From contig JAQFVV010012546.1 in NCBI GenBank assembly GCA_028023455.1, forward strand, positions 575,501-639,500: DNA of 64,000 nucleotides, read 5' to 3'. Shown piece by piece: positions 24,509-36,964 of the stretch; the first letter of the stretch is position 1, and the number at the start of each line of letters is the position of its first letter. The translations under genes were made by a program, and so were the position numbers. This DNA comes from Epiperipatus broadwayi (Eukaryota > Onychophora > Udeonychophora > Euonychophora > Peripatidae). Under the pieces are notes generated by a model. That model worked only from the letters and a program-made list of their open reading frames with translations, searched no databases and was not told where the DNA came from.

Positions 24509-25861
24509 TTTTCAAATTTAATTCAGTAATAAACTTTCATTATTTCATTTTATTTTGTCTTCAGTAACTTAAATTATTATATGACTAACCATGACCTTGT
24601 TATCCCTTTATTTATCTTTTTACACAAATTATGATAATGAGATTGTGGATCTGTTAATCACATTTTATACCTTTTTTACCCACAATTCTTTCCATAATTT
24701 TTCCTTTCTTTTTTAATTTTTTATTCTTCAATTTTATGTTTTCTCTTGAAATTACAATGGTTATTTTTATGTTAATAGCTGCTCCTCACATCTTTTATCC
24801 TACACATCATGCACAATTATCATTAAGGTATGGATTTGAAAATTTAAAAAAATAACTAAAATTGTGTACCAATTTCACTTTTCAATTAGGTAGGATTTTT
24901 TTGTCCCAATAACACAGGTATTTTTTGTCATTTTTTTAAGAAACCTATTTTACAAATATCTTCCATCTCATGCCTACACTTTTTAATAGTTTACATATGA
25001 TTACTATGTGCCCATATTGATTTAAATTAAGATTAAGAAAAATCTTATAACTTATTTTAAAAAAACATGTTTTTTTTTACTATATACTTTGTACAACATT
25101 AAGTTATATGTCAGAAATTACTTATCATTTAACATGCTACATTAAATAAAGTCTTAACATATTTTATTTCTTGATCATTATTTTTCTTGCATGTCTCATG
25201 AAATTTTTTATTTTATTAAAATACAGTTCTATTAATAATAATTGTATAATATTGAACTTATCTTTTATTTAGGTCATAAAATATTCAATGCATTAAAAAT
25301 TAATGTGATTAAATTTTAAGTCTTACTTTTTTTGTATGCTTTTAAGGTCTCTATACAAAATGTTATTTCATTATTCATGGGATAGTTGAACTGAATAAGA
25401 TTTTTTTTTAAATATTGCTACTAATAATATAAATTATTTGTGGCAATAAAGATATAATTAGTTGTGATCTAATTATTTTTCTATTAAATAGTACCATCTT
25501 TCCGGAAGAATATATTTACAAGCACTCACATGCAAATATTCACTGACGTATGCACACACATACAAATATTTACATTTCTTTTATATTGTAATTCTATTAT
25601 AAACATTTTATCTCCTTGATAAAAAAATATTATTTTGTGGTAAACATTCAGTATATAGTTAAGCATGTTTTTTGCCTACTCAAACTTAAAATTTGTGGTT
25701 TAAGTCTGGATTGTGTAAGTCTTAAAATATTTTTTGTGTTCCAGATTCAGGTTTTTTTTGGGGGGAGGGGGGTAACTACCTCATATTCAATTTGTGTAAA
25801 TCCTGAAATTAATTTATGAATGAGTAACTCAATGTTGGATAAATGATTAAATCATTTACAA
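24509..25861. other. AT-rich stretch, nothing recognised
   Basis: No coding, RNA or repeat signal recognised. The 67-residue open frame at 25616-25819 includes a T/G-rich run and looks like chance. Confidence 0.4.
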
Positions 25862-26261
25862 TGTGATATATGTAATACATTAAAGATCAGCCTTTCCAAG
25901 CTACTGTGCATGTGCTTTTTACGAGTGTTAATAATAAATGAATACTTTCATTCCCAACACAAGATACAGTATTTATGAAAGAATAAAATGAATCTACTTA
26001 TTCTTTCCAACCCAAATGCTTATATATAGACAAATCTTAAGCACTGGAAATGAAAGCATGAGGATAGACCACTCATTTTAAATTACTTAAGATTTGCCCA
26101 TATATAAGCATTTGGGTTGGAAAGAATAAGTGGATTCATTTTATTCTTTCATAAATACTATATCTTGTGTTGGGAATGAAAGTATTCATTTATTATTAAC
26201 ACTCGTAAAAAGTGCATGCACAATAGCTTGGAAAGGCTGATCTTTAATGGTGTGATATATG
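25862..26261. mobile_element. Complete foldback element FB-B with 11 bp TSD
   Basis: Inverted arms of 163 bp (25880-26042 and 26085-26247) with high identity are separated by a 42 bp loop. Flanking direct repeats TGTGATATATG at 25862-25872 and 26251-26261 look like a TSD. This is the best-preserved member of the family also seen at 5484-5686 and 17390-17885. No open frame, so it must be moved by another element's enzymes. Confidence 0.85.
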
Positions 26262-27551
26262 GAAAGTCAGATGTGTAATAATATTTTCCACAGTTTTGCT
26301 TTGAAGAAATACCATGAAAGCATTTGTTGTGCAGTGGAATATTTCAATATTTGATAGTCAGTACAGATAAGTAGGTAGCTGTTAAATAATAATGAACACC
26401 TGCTCAAACCATCAAAGACGATGAAAGATAGTAAATATTGATTTTTCCTTCAATATCCATCTCTGAGGGGAAATTAGAGCGGTGTCTGGCCTGCAGCAAT
26501 GTATTCAAAGTTTATTTTGCTCATTACATTTTTACAATTAAAAAAAAACGTAATTTAATTGAGAAAATGTATTTTAACACTATTATATTATTTACTTGCA
26601 ATGGCTAAAAGGTTTTATTTTAATAATGCAAGTACTAGAACTTTTCTATACATATATTTATTAATAAAGAATAAATAAATAATAATCTACATTTTCTATG
26701 TGAATATTTAAAATTATATTTTTCTACTAAAAGCACTTAATTTTTTTTGAAAGTGTTTTAAAGATATAACAATACTTAAAAAGAGTATTTAAGAATGATA
26801 GAATGTATTATTATTAACATCACCATCATAATTATTATTATTGTTATATGAGATAATTTACTTACATTAGTAAAATATGTCATGTTCAGAAATGTTAAAG
26901 GTGAATGGATAAAAACAAAGATACATTATCTTTGGGAGGTTTTAAAAACATAGATAATTGATGACATTTCTTTTAATAAAATGTATTTCTTTATTAGTAG
27001 TAAAAATGATATTTTCGTAACAATGCTTAATTTTGCCTAAAAATTATCCTGTATGTTTATATTAGCATGTTTATTGATTGATTATAGCTTAGGAACATTT
27101 TAGCATTCAAAATTTAAAAAATAATAGCAAGAAGTAAAAAAATAACTAACTCTTCTTTATAAATTATTTTTTTTGAGAAAAGTAAACAGTGCACTAGGTC
27201 CAACCCAACTCTCAACTATTAAAGAATTCAATAATATAAAAACATAATGAGGTAATAATTAAAACATTAAACTATCAAATTGAGAGAATGTTATATCATT
27301 GGTAAAATATTATAGCAGGAATCTATAGCATTACTAGGATCAATTAATTTTCAAATCCAGCAGTTATATTTGTTATCATCATAAAAACACCATGACAATA
27401 GTATATGAATTTTCTAATTTTTAATAAACCTTTATTGTCAATAATGCAATGTGTGCTCCCTTTATAGTTACATGTATTTTATCTATGTTAAGTTCTATGG
27501 GTATATGGAATGTTATGTGATTACCATTTTATATGGTTATAGAAGCTGTTA
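26262..27551. other. AT-rich stretch, nothing recognised
   Basis: No coding, RNA or repeat signal recognised in about 1.3 kb. Confidence 0.4.
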
Positions 27552-27826
27552 ATAACAGTAGCAAACTCTTTATGCAATAATGCCATTAAGTTCAAGCCAT
27601 AGTAATCTTATGGATGCAAGAATGTTTGTGCATAAAATCTTTATCCACTCTCTATTAAGCCATTATCAGATCTAGGGCTTATTACTGATGAAGGCTTTAA
27701 GCTAGAAACTAACCAGGGGACAATAAATGAGTAGGCACTAGATAGGGATTTTATGCACATTTTTTTTTGCATCCATTGATTACTAAAGCTTGCCCTTGGT
27801 GGCACTACTGTATGGAGAGTTTGCTG
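27552..27826. repeat. Foldback family FB-A copy
   Basis: Near-palindrome with AGCAAACTCTTTATG on the left, CTGTATGGAGAGTTTGCTG on the right, and the inner pair CATAAAATCTTTATCC / GGGATTTTATGCAC. CTGATGA-N13-GAAAC lies at 27685-27709; between the two, GCT and AGC can pair, differing from the GGC/GCC pair of the 32.6 kb copy. Tails are absent. Confidence 0.75.
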
Positions 27827-28270
27827 AATAGACAATAAAATACCAACAATGTTTATATATTAAAAGTTATTTTTTCTTAGAAGGAAAATAATTCAAATCA
27901 TTGTCCATATATGTATAGCACTTATTTTAATAAGTAAATTTTCTGTTTTTTTTTTAATATAGATTTTACTTTATGTCAATTTTTATATGCTATTCTCTTT
28001 TTTTTTATATAAATTTATTAATATATAACTGTTTTAAAATTGTTATGTACAGCAGAAAATGTAATAAATCCTTGAAAAATTAATTCATTATTAATGCACT
28101 AAATAGTAATATATTAAATGCATTTTAAAATATATATATAAAACATTGCAAAAAATGATTCTAAGTAAACACGATTTATTAAAGGTGATGGTAAAAATAT
28201 GGTTCAGTGCTTGTAGGAGTATAATATTTTTTTTATTAATTATAATAATCACATAGTATTAAAATTATTT

Positions 28271-28379
28271 TACTTTTTTTTTCCATATGTCATAGCATCG
28301 GCCGGGATGCGAACCCACAACTGTCTGCAACCAACTACTTGCTTGCCAGGTGGTTGCAATGACCTCTTGGCTAACAACA
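28271..28379 (-). mobile_element. Type-2 tRNA-derived SINE
   Basis: Minus-strand copy of the family at 14288 and 16318. Reading the minus strand: GTTGTTAGCCAAGAGGTC, variable arm, GGGTTCGCATCC (B box), CGATGCTATGACATATGG, then an A run (T run on the plus strand at 28273-28282). No clear TSD found. Confidence 0.8.
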
Positions 28380-31300
28380 CTGCAGTACATTGACATTCAT
28401 TATCTTCATATATAGCACATTGGCATTCCTTTAACTAATCATATCAACCTGAAATCTTTAATTTCCAGTTAATAATAGATAGATATTCACTTACTGAGCA
28501 ATATCAAATCGCATTTTATGTTGGTTATGAGCTATTGCTGGAAAACATTTAAAAAGTTCACCAAGCTGGAGTCAAATTTCAGATTATATCATGATATGCA
28601 AATGCACTGACTAATAAACAATGAAACACTTTGCTTAATTATGCACAGCTATATAAAAAAAATACTTTTTGCAATTCATATTCAATATACGAAATTAATG
28701 TTAATGAGTTTTTGGTTGTCAATAAGGTTTAAAGTGGCATTATAAACATATTATTATAAATATAATGTAAAAACATAGATAGATTTTTTTTTCCGTATAT
28801 ATGTATAAAATTAAAAAAATCAAATACACATCATATATTTGTGGATAGTATCATAGTTTAATTCCACATCATTAATAGTCATTCATAACCAAGTATGATC
28901 TTTTTTACTATAGAAGCAAAATATAAAGATAGAAAGACAATAAAAACTTAAACATGAGTTTTGCAGTGACTACGCTACAAATTCATTTTCAGAGTCAAAT
29001 ACTGATTATAATAACTCATATAAAAAATACAGCTAAATCTTTTTCCATCATCATACTGGGAAAAAAAAATAAGAAAAAAATAGGGAAAATATGGGTACAT
29101 ATTTAAAAATAAAAACGTAGTTCCACAAACATACAATCCTATTGTTGCAATGAATTGAGATAAATGAAAGTGAAAACAAAAAAACAAAATATGGAGAGTG
29201 AATGACAAAACAAGATTACAAATAGGAGGTAGAAAGAATTTATATTGAAAACAGCAACCTAGATTTTAATGAATAAATATCTTTAGGAATATGAACACAG
29301 ATGTATAATTTTTATTCGTATTTATTTATCTTAACTCACGAGTACTATGGGGTATGACGTTTCCGATCTGGGAAAAAATATCTGTCAACATCAATATTGT
29401 CTAACTTTGTATGCGATTTGTTATGACATTCAAGCTTTAGATTTTAAATAAATTCTATGGTGGAAATTAAAAATTTTAATTTATTTTGTATTTTATATAC
29501 ACTAATTTTTAGGAAAATATATATCTTAACTAATCAATATTTATTTGGAAAATTGTAATATATAAAATGAAAAATAAATATTTTTTATTCCCTCCAGTCA
29601 ATTTTAAAATCTAATACAGTACATATATTTTCTCCCATGATGAAACTTTCTGCTGAAAAAGTAACCATTTTTTTGTTGTAGTGTATAGTCTGAGTGGTAC
29701 TTTTGTAATTTGGCATACAGTGTTTACTAACAATAAATGGAAAAACTCTAAACATTACTATGACTTTATGAAAAGTGAATACGAAACACAAACATTGTTT
29801 TAAATATATTTCCAGTTTTTATAATAACAAACTTTATCTAATATGCTTTCTATATATATGAAAGGATCTCATAATGTTATAGTAATATGGTTATTTATCT
29901 ACAATGCACATGATACGATTTCCAATACCACACACACGCAAATCTTTTTTTTTTTTCACATTACAAGCGCAGATGGAATTTGTTTTTCTGAAAAATGCCC
30001 ATATCCAATTTAGTTAGTCATTTAATAGGTATTTAATTGTTTTTTAGATAAAAGATAAAATATGTATATTTTCATATCTGGCAGGCAAATAATCTGGTGA
30101 GAATTGTCGGATTCCTCATTATTTTTATCATCATCATCATCAACAACACCCTGCACACTTTTTTATTTCATCCATCCATCTATCTCACATTATTTTTATA
30201 TAAGGCTATTAAAGAGAGTTTTCCATAGAGGGATTATTTGAAGGCTATTTTGCTTTTTGTTATGTATAAAAATTTATAAGATGTTTGAATTTAACTAAAC
30301 AGAAAATATTTCATACAGATTTGTATGTATATGTGTGACGTTTATAAATATTTAATTAACTCTACTTTATTGCAGTTGATAAATAGATGTTTTTATTCTT
30401 AAGTAAATCACTATTATTATTATTTTTGGTTTAAATAAAAGTAAGAATTTTTAGGTTATACAATTCGCCGCTCGTTGTTGTTGCTAGCACGTAAATAGAA
30501 ATAGAAAAACTTTTTATATATATAAACATTTTTTATAACTAGGAGAGAAGAAAGATTTGTTCACCTAAAATTAGCTTCATTTTTACGAAGTGTTAGTTTA
30601 CTTTAAATTTTTACTTAAAAAAAAAAAATAAAGTGTGCATTTTTTACATTTTTATTTAGAGTAAAATGCTAATGGAGTAAAACTTTATTCGAAGTCAAAG
30701 ATTATTGAAAAAAAAAAAGAATGTTAAGTATTTTTTTTAATTACTTAGTAAAATATCACAAAACTTTTTGGTCACAAAAAAAAGTAAACAAAATCTTAAA
30801 GAATTTATTAAAAAACTCAAATGTTTATAATTATATTTCAAATAATAAAATTTCAATCATGTTTATTTTAAAATGTAATGCATGAAAATAAATTATTATC
30901 TCAACCTAATTACTCCTCATTCGTTTCATCTTTGAATTCTCTTTTACGTTATTGCCTTCAATCATTTAGGTTTATAGAGGGCTGGCCATCATAAGCACTT
31001 CATGCCATTTTAATTATTTCTCTAATAATAGGATTATATGTTTGTGTAATCACACAACAATTTTGACAACAAATCTTTTATTCCCTTTGTCTTTCTCGTC
31101 TTTTGGAGATAGAATATTTAAAAAAATGATGAGTCTTTACTTTAAATATTAAACCACATTAAAGTTTATAATATAATTTATTAATTAAAATGTGATGGGC
31201 TTACTGTTGAATGATGTCTTCCAATTTCTTAAAAATAATGCTACTATTCTCTCTTTTTTTTTTGTTTAAACTATATTGCTCGTTTACCCCTATATAAGGG

Positions 31301-31552
31301 AGTGGGGAGGTTGCATATATTTATGACTACCAAAATTTCTGAAATTTAATATGATACTTTTTAATATTTTTTACTATCTTCTCTGTTAAAACAAATATAA
31401 TTATATTCTGTCATAGTATGACTCTTCATTCATTAAAAAAGTCCTATTATTAATTGCTTAGAAAGGATCATGTGATGTTTGGCCTCCTATTGACAAAATG
31501 AGCATTTAACGTTTGCCAAAAGCACACTTTTCTTTATGTTTGCCGTAATATC
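28380..31552. other. AT-rich stretch, nothing firmly recognised
   Basis: No supported gene in about 3.2 kb. Small simple repeats include (CAT)n near 30126. A short CG-bearing string (TTCGCCGCTCGTTG) occurs near 30464. Confidence 0.4.
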
Positions 31553-31809
31553 ATATAAATGCAATTTATCCAAACTTCAAACACTTTTTAGCAAACTTTA
31601 TTTGTACATACACCTACGTTTCGACTGACCTGCAGTCTTCTTCAGAGCTATGATATAATGAACAAAATAAAAAAACATAACTATATAATAACACCATAAA
31701 AAAAATATCATAGCTCTGAAGAAGACTGCAGGTCAGTCGAAACGTAGATGTATGTACAAATAAAGTTTGCTAAAAAGTGTTTGAAGTTTGGATAAATTGT
31801 ATTTATATT
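31553..31809. mobile_element. Foldback element with hammerhead-like motif, PLE-associated type
   Basis: Arms of at least 93 bp (31562-31654 and 31707-31799) differ at a single position by eye and flank a 52 bp AT-rich loop. On the plus strand of the right arm, CTGAAGA (31716-31722) is followed by GACTG-CAGGT-CAGTC, a perfect 5 bp stem. GAA follows, then ACGTA-GATG-TATGT, a second 5 bp stem, and A. This is the order of hammerhead strands: CUGANGA, stem II, GAA, stem III, cleavage-site nucleotide. There is one extra A before stem II and no local stem I. The left arm holds the same on the minus strand. Penelope-like elements are known to carry hammerhead motifs and inverted copies. That this element is one is inference. 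Confidence 0.65.
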
Positions 31810-32381
31810 TAACGGTTTGATTCAATTAATCTGAACCACAATACATATATATTACTCAGCTCCTGAACCATTCAAATTTTTAACTTGGCATTTCATCAAT
31901 GTATAGAGAGCAATTCATTCTCTATTTCTAACAAGCAGATTTTTTTTCGATCGTAAATACATTTTTTTTTCATTATGTTTTATCTTAAAACCAAGCAATG
32001 TTGGAAATATTTTTTAAATGCTACTATTAATATTTTTAGGAAAATTTAATTTTTAATCTATAATTTTTTATATTGAATCATAGTTAGAAACTTTTTTTCA
32101 ATAGTCTTAAAATGTTTCTTTCAATTAAACGACTTATGACTAATCTGCCTAAGCATTCAGTACTGATTTCTAAATAGTTATCTAAAAATAGTTAATTAGA
32201 GGATTTAAGACCGGATATAAATCTATTTGAACAACAATCACTGATAATTGTTATTTATTTATCTTTTACTACTTCTTTATGAGAAATTGTTGGAGGCACC
32301 TCTGTTCTACAGTAACAATTTAAAAGCTAAAATATTTTTTCATTTTTAACTTATATATTTATTCAGAATATATATATTATT
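31810..32381. other. AT-rich stretch, nothing recognised
   Basis: No coding, RNA or repeat signal recognised. Confidence 0.4.
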
Positions 32382-32814
32382 TTAAGCCAATAAACGTCAC
32401 ATGATCATCTTTTCTTATGCTTGCTTATAACTGTTATTAAAACAGGCAAAACTCTCAATATGTATTGCCACTCAAAATGTATAGTTACTGAACTGAGTTC
32501 AGACCTATATGACTATATAAGCTAGTGAGCTTGGATTGAAAATATTATAGCATTTTCAATTTAAGTCTCATAGTTTTGTAGTTAAGCAGATGTAAAAGGT
32601 GGCTGCTGGAGGGTTGCATTAGATCCTAAGATCTAGTTGCAGTGCTCTCAGATCCAAGGCTCTTCACTGACGAAGGCCACAAGCCAGAAACTAGTCTGGG
32701 GATATTGGATGAATAGGCATAAGATAGGGATTTTATGCACAAGCCTTCTGGCATTCATTGATTACTCTGGCTTGCACTGAGTGGCAATATGTATGGAAAG
32801 TTTTGCCTGTTTTT
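32382..32814. repeat. Foldback family FB-A, long copy
   Basis: Left tail TTAAGCCAATAAACGTCACA, inner end TTATTAAAACAGGCAAAACTC, right inner end GGAAAGTTTTGCCTG. It has a longer interior than the other copies. CTGACGA-N13-GAAAC at 32667-32691 encloses GGC-CACAA-GCC, a 3 bp stem. The right tail is missing. Confidence 0.75.
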
Positions 32815-32820
32815 ATAATA

Positions 32821-33019
32821 TTTCTGGGAGCTTCCATGTAATAAAAATATAATAGTTAAATAGGTGGACATTTCAGTACAATAACAAGTACTTTTCTAAT
32901 AGCTTCTTTTTCATTTTTATGATTTGAGAAAGAAGAATCTCTGATAAAAGTACTTGTTATTTCAATGAAAGATCAGCCATTTAGCTATTATATTTTTATT
33001 ACACGGAAGCTCCAGGAAA
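32821..33019. repeat. 199 bp foldback repeat, separate family
   Basis: Arms of about 92 bp: TTTCTGGGAGCTTCCATGTA on the left pairs with its near complement ending at 33019, around a loop near 32915-32930. It abuts the right end of the FB-A copy. A short ATAATAT direct repeat flanks it (32815-32821, 33022-33028), too AT-rich to be decisive. Confidence 0.7.
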
Positions 33020-33483
33020 TGATAATATGAATTCATTTATCTGTGAGAATATTACAGTTAATATACAAATGTACATTTTCTTCAGTTGGGACCAATGAAG
33101 CCAAATATTGTTGGAAATCATTTCAATATCCCCACTATAATATTACACAATCAACACAAAAGGTCCATTTGTATTGCACTGCCCTGGATATGAATGAGTT
33201 TTATTGGTTGATAAATATTGTACCGTGGAATTTGCTAAAATATTTTTCAACACTGATTTGATTTTATTAAGCAAGATGGTACAGCTAAAATAATGCTACA
33301 TTTATTGTATTATTTAAAATAACAACCAATCTTAAATAAAATTGAAGTAGATAACTAAAGCATTACCCACGCTTTTGTTTATTAAAGGAATATTATGAAA
33401 ATGTTTCCTCTTTTACAATTATATGATCACTTACTCTTTAGCAACTTTGGCTAGAAGACATTATTTTAATTATTTTACAATAA

Positions 33484-33527
33484 ACACACATACACACACA
33501 CGCACATATATATATACACACACACAG
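33484..33527. repeat. CA/TA dinucleotide microsatellite
   Basis: Mixed ACACAC and ATATAT runs; the cysteine/valine-rich minus-strand open frame here is an artefact of it. Confidence 0.9.
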
Positions 33528-33639
33528 GAAAATGAATAAACATAGAAATGTATTCCAATTAATTTCTTTCAATTGACAATATAATTTGCAAAAAAATATT
33601 TTCATTATAATTCTAAAATTTCCCATAATTTGAAAGGCC

Positions 33640-35000
33640 CATTTCTCCTTAAATTATTCCAGGTCTATTAGCATGTTTATACATTTGTTTAAATTTTCCT
33701 GAATATATAAAGTTTTATAACAATTTCTTTCCTTGTTATTTTTAATACGTTTTATTACCTGGATAGTTTTCTTGCAATTCATTCTATTACCAATATCCAA
33801 AAATGAATATATGACCTAATTGCTAATGAAAGAGGTAAGGTATAGGAAAGGGCAATTAGGTAAGCTATATACTTTTCTGATTAACATACATTTATATATC
33901 ATATTGCAGTGATCACAATTAACCTTTTAAACTAACGATTTTTAATATAATCCTTCTTTTTAATATTACAAATTTAGTTCCATGTAGATTTATTATTTTT
34001 TTATCCTACTTTAGTATCATCATATAACTTTCTTTGATCAATGTCTTATATATACCTATGAAATATTGTATTGAAACCCATTTTTCTTTCTTATACATAA
34101 GCTTTATACTATTTTTGTAGTATGTTTATTACTGAAAAATATTTAAATTCTTTCTTTTATAACTCATCTTTATATAATCATTCTTAACTTTTAATTTCTG
34201 TCTGAACCTTCTCCATTCAATGTTATCCTATCATTTCTTAACACAGATCCATTTAAAGCTGCTATTTTTTGAGACTATGGCAAATGTGAATTTGGATTAA
34301 CTCCTCCTTTTTCTTTTCTTTAACTTTAATATGATGTTCATTAGTATTTCTCCATTAATTCTTTTTTCTAATGTCTAAATATTTTAATCCCTTTTCCTCT
34401 TTCTCAATTACAAACCTAGTATTTTATTTATTATTATTCAATTCTTTAAGTGCATTAACAATATTTCTACTATTTTCCATTGCAATTGTGTCCTTAACAT
34501 ATTTATGATATTCTAAAATTTTCTTATTTTTTTATATACTTATCAAGTACTTTCTCATTTACAATTAATCACAAAATCCCATCAAAAGAGCATTTCATAA
34601 ACTATTCCTTAGTTATATTCCAAAATTCTTTCTTATAGTTAAAATATAAAGCATCACTTATCCATAATAGTGTGTCTTTAACAATATATAACCATTTCTT
34701 TGAAATTATATTATTCATTTCTATTTTATTTAATAACTGTTTTAATATTAACTTCCCTGGATATACATTGGTGCATTTTTTAAATATCAAATGAAAAAAT
34801 CATTCCATTTCTATGTAATTTTACAGTACTTAATTTATCTATAATTTCTTCTGAATTTTTAATATCCTATTTACCAAAACCTATTGGAGTAATAATCTTT
34901 TTATATATTATATCACATAATTCTTTAGAAATATAATTATTAAAGTTTAATATTACTCTTATTAGCATATTATTCTTATGTGTTTTAAAATATTATGCTT
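33640..35000 (-). pseudogene. Decayed Penelope-like element: reverse transcriptase and GIY-YIG-like tail
   Basis: Reading the minus strand from about 34985, blocks appear in Penelope order: HKNNMLIRVILNFNNYISK (for the H-K-x2-x-P-x-RPI block); IKNSEEIIDKLS; MIFSFDI-x-KMH (for SFDV-x-x-MY, palm motif A). Next come LLWISDALYFNYKKEFWNI (for LL-x-x-CL-x-x-x-YF-x-F, before the G-x-x-MGSP block). Then KYVKDTIAMENSRNIVNAL (for YVDD, second Asp region broken to KD), ALKELNNNKYEI and EKGLKYLDI (for the FLD-I block). Near 33920-33890 NCDHCNMIYK resembles the C-x2-C-x2-YIG entry to the GIY-YIG endonuclease. Stops and frame changes abound. Seen: block order; known: PLE domain layout; no terminal repeats identified next to it. 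Confidence 0.7.
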
Positions 35001-35540
35001 TGTAGATTGTTTTGTAAAGTAAATAAAAAGAAAGAATGACAATAAATTTATGTTCATTCATGTATATATATATAATACAAACAAAATATCCATTAATTAA
35101 GTATTATGTTTATTATTTTCATTTATATGCTTATTGTAATAAAATTTAAATAACACTCATTTGGTGAAGTTTTTATAAAATAGTTGGTCATATGATTATA
35201 AAAGAGGAAACATCTTACTAAGATTCCTCTAAGGAAGAAAGCCTGGTTTGATGTATTAAATAAACTTTTATTTATTTTTAGTTGTTTATTTCAATTTTAT
35301 TTAAGACTGATTATTATTATTACAAATTTTATAAAGATGATAACAAAATGGACAATTTTTAAGAGTGACATTTGAATATTTGGAATATTATATATATATA
35401 TGCATGTGGAATATAAATGTTATTAAGATTTTGTTTTTATATTTTTTAAATTCTCTATATAAAGGTACATTAAATTTCTTAAACTAGTAAACACTTTATC
35501 TGCTAATATTTTTTGATAAGTATGAATAGTAAATTGCATA
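35001..35540. other. AT-rich stretch, nothing recognised
   Basis: May contain the unrecognisable N-terminal part of the PLE relic; nothing supportable. Confidence 0.35.
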
Positions 35541-35789
35541 TTAACTTTAAACACTATTAAAACAGGCAAAACTCTCCATATAGTAGTGCTACTCAGTGCC
35601 AACCAGAGTAATCAATGGATGCCAGAAGGTTTGTGCATAAAATCCCTATCTAGGACCTACTCATCCAATATCCCCAGACTAGTTTTTGGCTTGTAGCCTA
35701 TATGGAGAGTTTTGCCTGTTTTAATAACAGTAATGTGCTAGCATAAGAAATAGTGATCATGTGATGTTTAGTGGCTTAACTTTAAACAC
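35541..35789. mobile_element. Foldback element FB-A with perfect 14 bp TSD
   Basis: Element 35555-35775 (221 bp) starts TATTAAAACAGGCAAAACTC and ends GATCATGTGATGTTTAGTGGC. Direct repeats TTAACTTTAAACAC flank it exactly (35541-35554 and 35776-35789). The central part is shortened: the hammerhead-like strands are deleted, leaving GTTTTTGGCTTGTAGCC. Together with the copies at 12505 and 36965 it fixes the family termini. Confidence 0.9.
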
Positions 35790-36964
35790 ACTTTCAAAAC
35801 TCAAATTATACACAACATTTTAACTCTCAGAATTAAATTTGCATTTTTTGCTGTTAAAAATTCTAATGTGAAACTATTTTTGGTCATTTGTAGGCTTTAG
35901 TAAATGACAACTAAACATGTTCTACTTTTGTTAACTTATAATATGAATTATATCAATATAAAATCAATAATGTGCACTAAATATTATTGTGGGAATTGAC
36001 TTCTGATATTCTGTTTGAAGATTAAGTTATATGTATAAGCCATAAAATAGTTACCAAACATCACAATCATAAAACAATGATGTTTTTGTTTAAAAATACT
36101 AACAAAAGGAGATAGACAAAAACAAAAAAATTTGAAGTAAAATGTTAATTATATAAATTACTTTATTACAATATGTTAGTAATGCCTTTATCATTTATAC
36201 AATGTTTAATTATTTTACTCTTACCCTAATGATTGTTAAAGTGAAATTTTATCACCATTAAGTTTTCACAGTTTTCAACTATCATTATATTTCATTAATT
36301 GACTATAGCAAATCTATTAATATAAATACCCTTTACTGATATCATTGTGGACAAAAATTACAAACATGCATTGATAATTTTTAAGGAATTTGCTTGAAAA
36401 ATTCTGAACCATAATTGAATTTCATTTACATTAGAATTCTTATAAATGATGTTTTATGTATCATATTGTATTGAATCGGTCATTCTATCTTTTATAAATT
36501 TTTTATGCTACCAATTCATTATTGTCATTTATTGAAGAGTCATTGAATTTTATTATACTTATAACTGAAGACTGAATATCTATTGTTTTTGTTCAAAAAT
36601 GAAAAATAAAGAATCAAAAGTTCAAATATACAACATATTCTCCTAAAATAGAATGTTGAAAAATCTTAAGTAATATATATAATAACATGAATTGTATACA
36701 GTCTGGAGTCAAATTCACTGTGTAAAACTTTAAAATAGTTTGTAGGTTGTAATGAAGTATACAATTTCTTTTTCAATAAATCATCAACTTAGCCAACTAT
36801 ACAGTATTGGTTATATAAAATCTTATAAAATCATCCTTATCTAAAAGGTGTTCTGTAATATTTAGCACAGTAGTAGATATTCAGATTCTAGAAATAAGGA
36901 CCATGAATTTGTAGCTTAAAATCTGTCACTCCACTGCTCAAATTTGTTGTGAAATCCCCAATAA
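35790..36964. other. AT-rich stretch, nothing recognised
   Basis: No coding, RNA or repeat signal recognised. Confidence 0.4.

Noticed and set aside
33438-33626. Cysteine/valine-rich minus-strand peptide
   Set aside because: Produced by the CA/TA microsatellite at 33484-33527.
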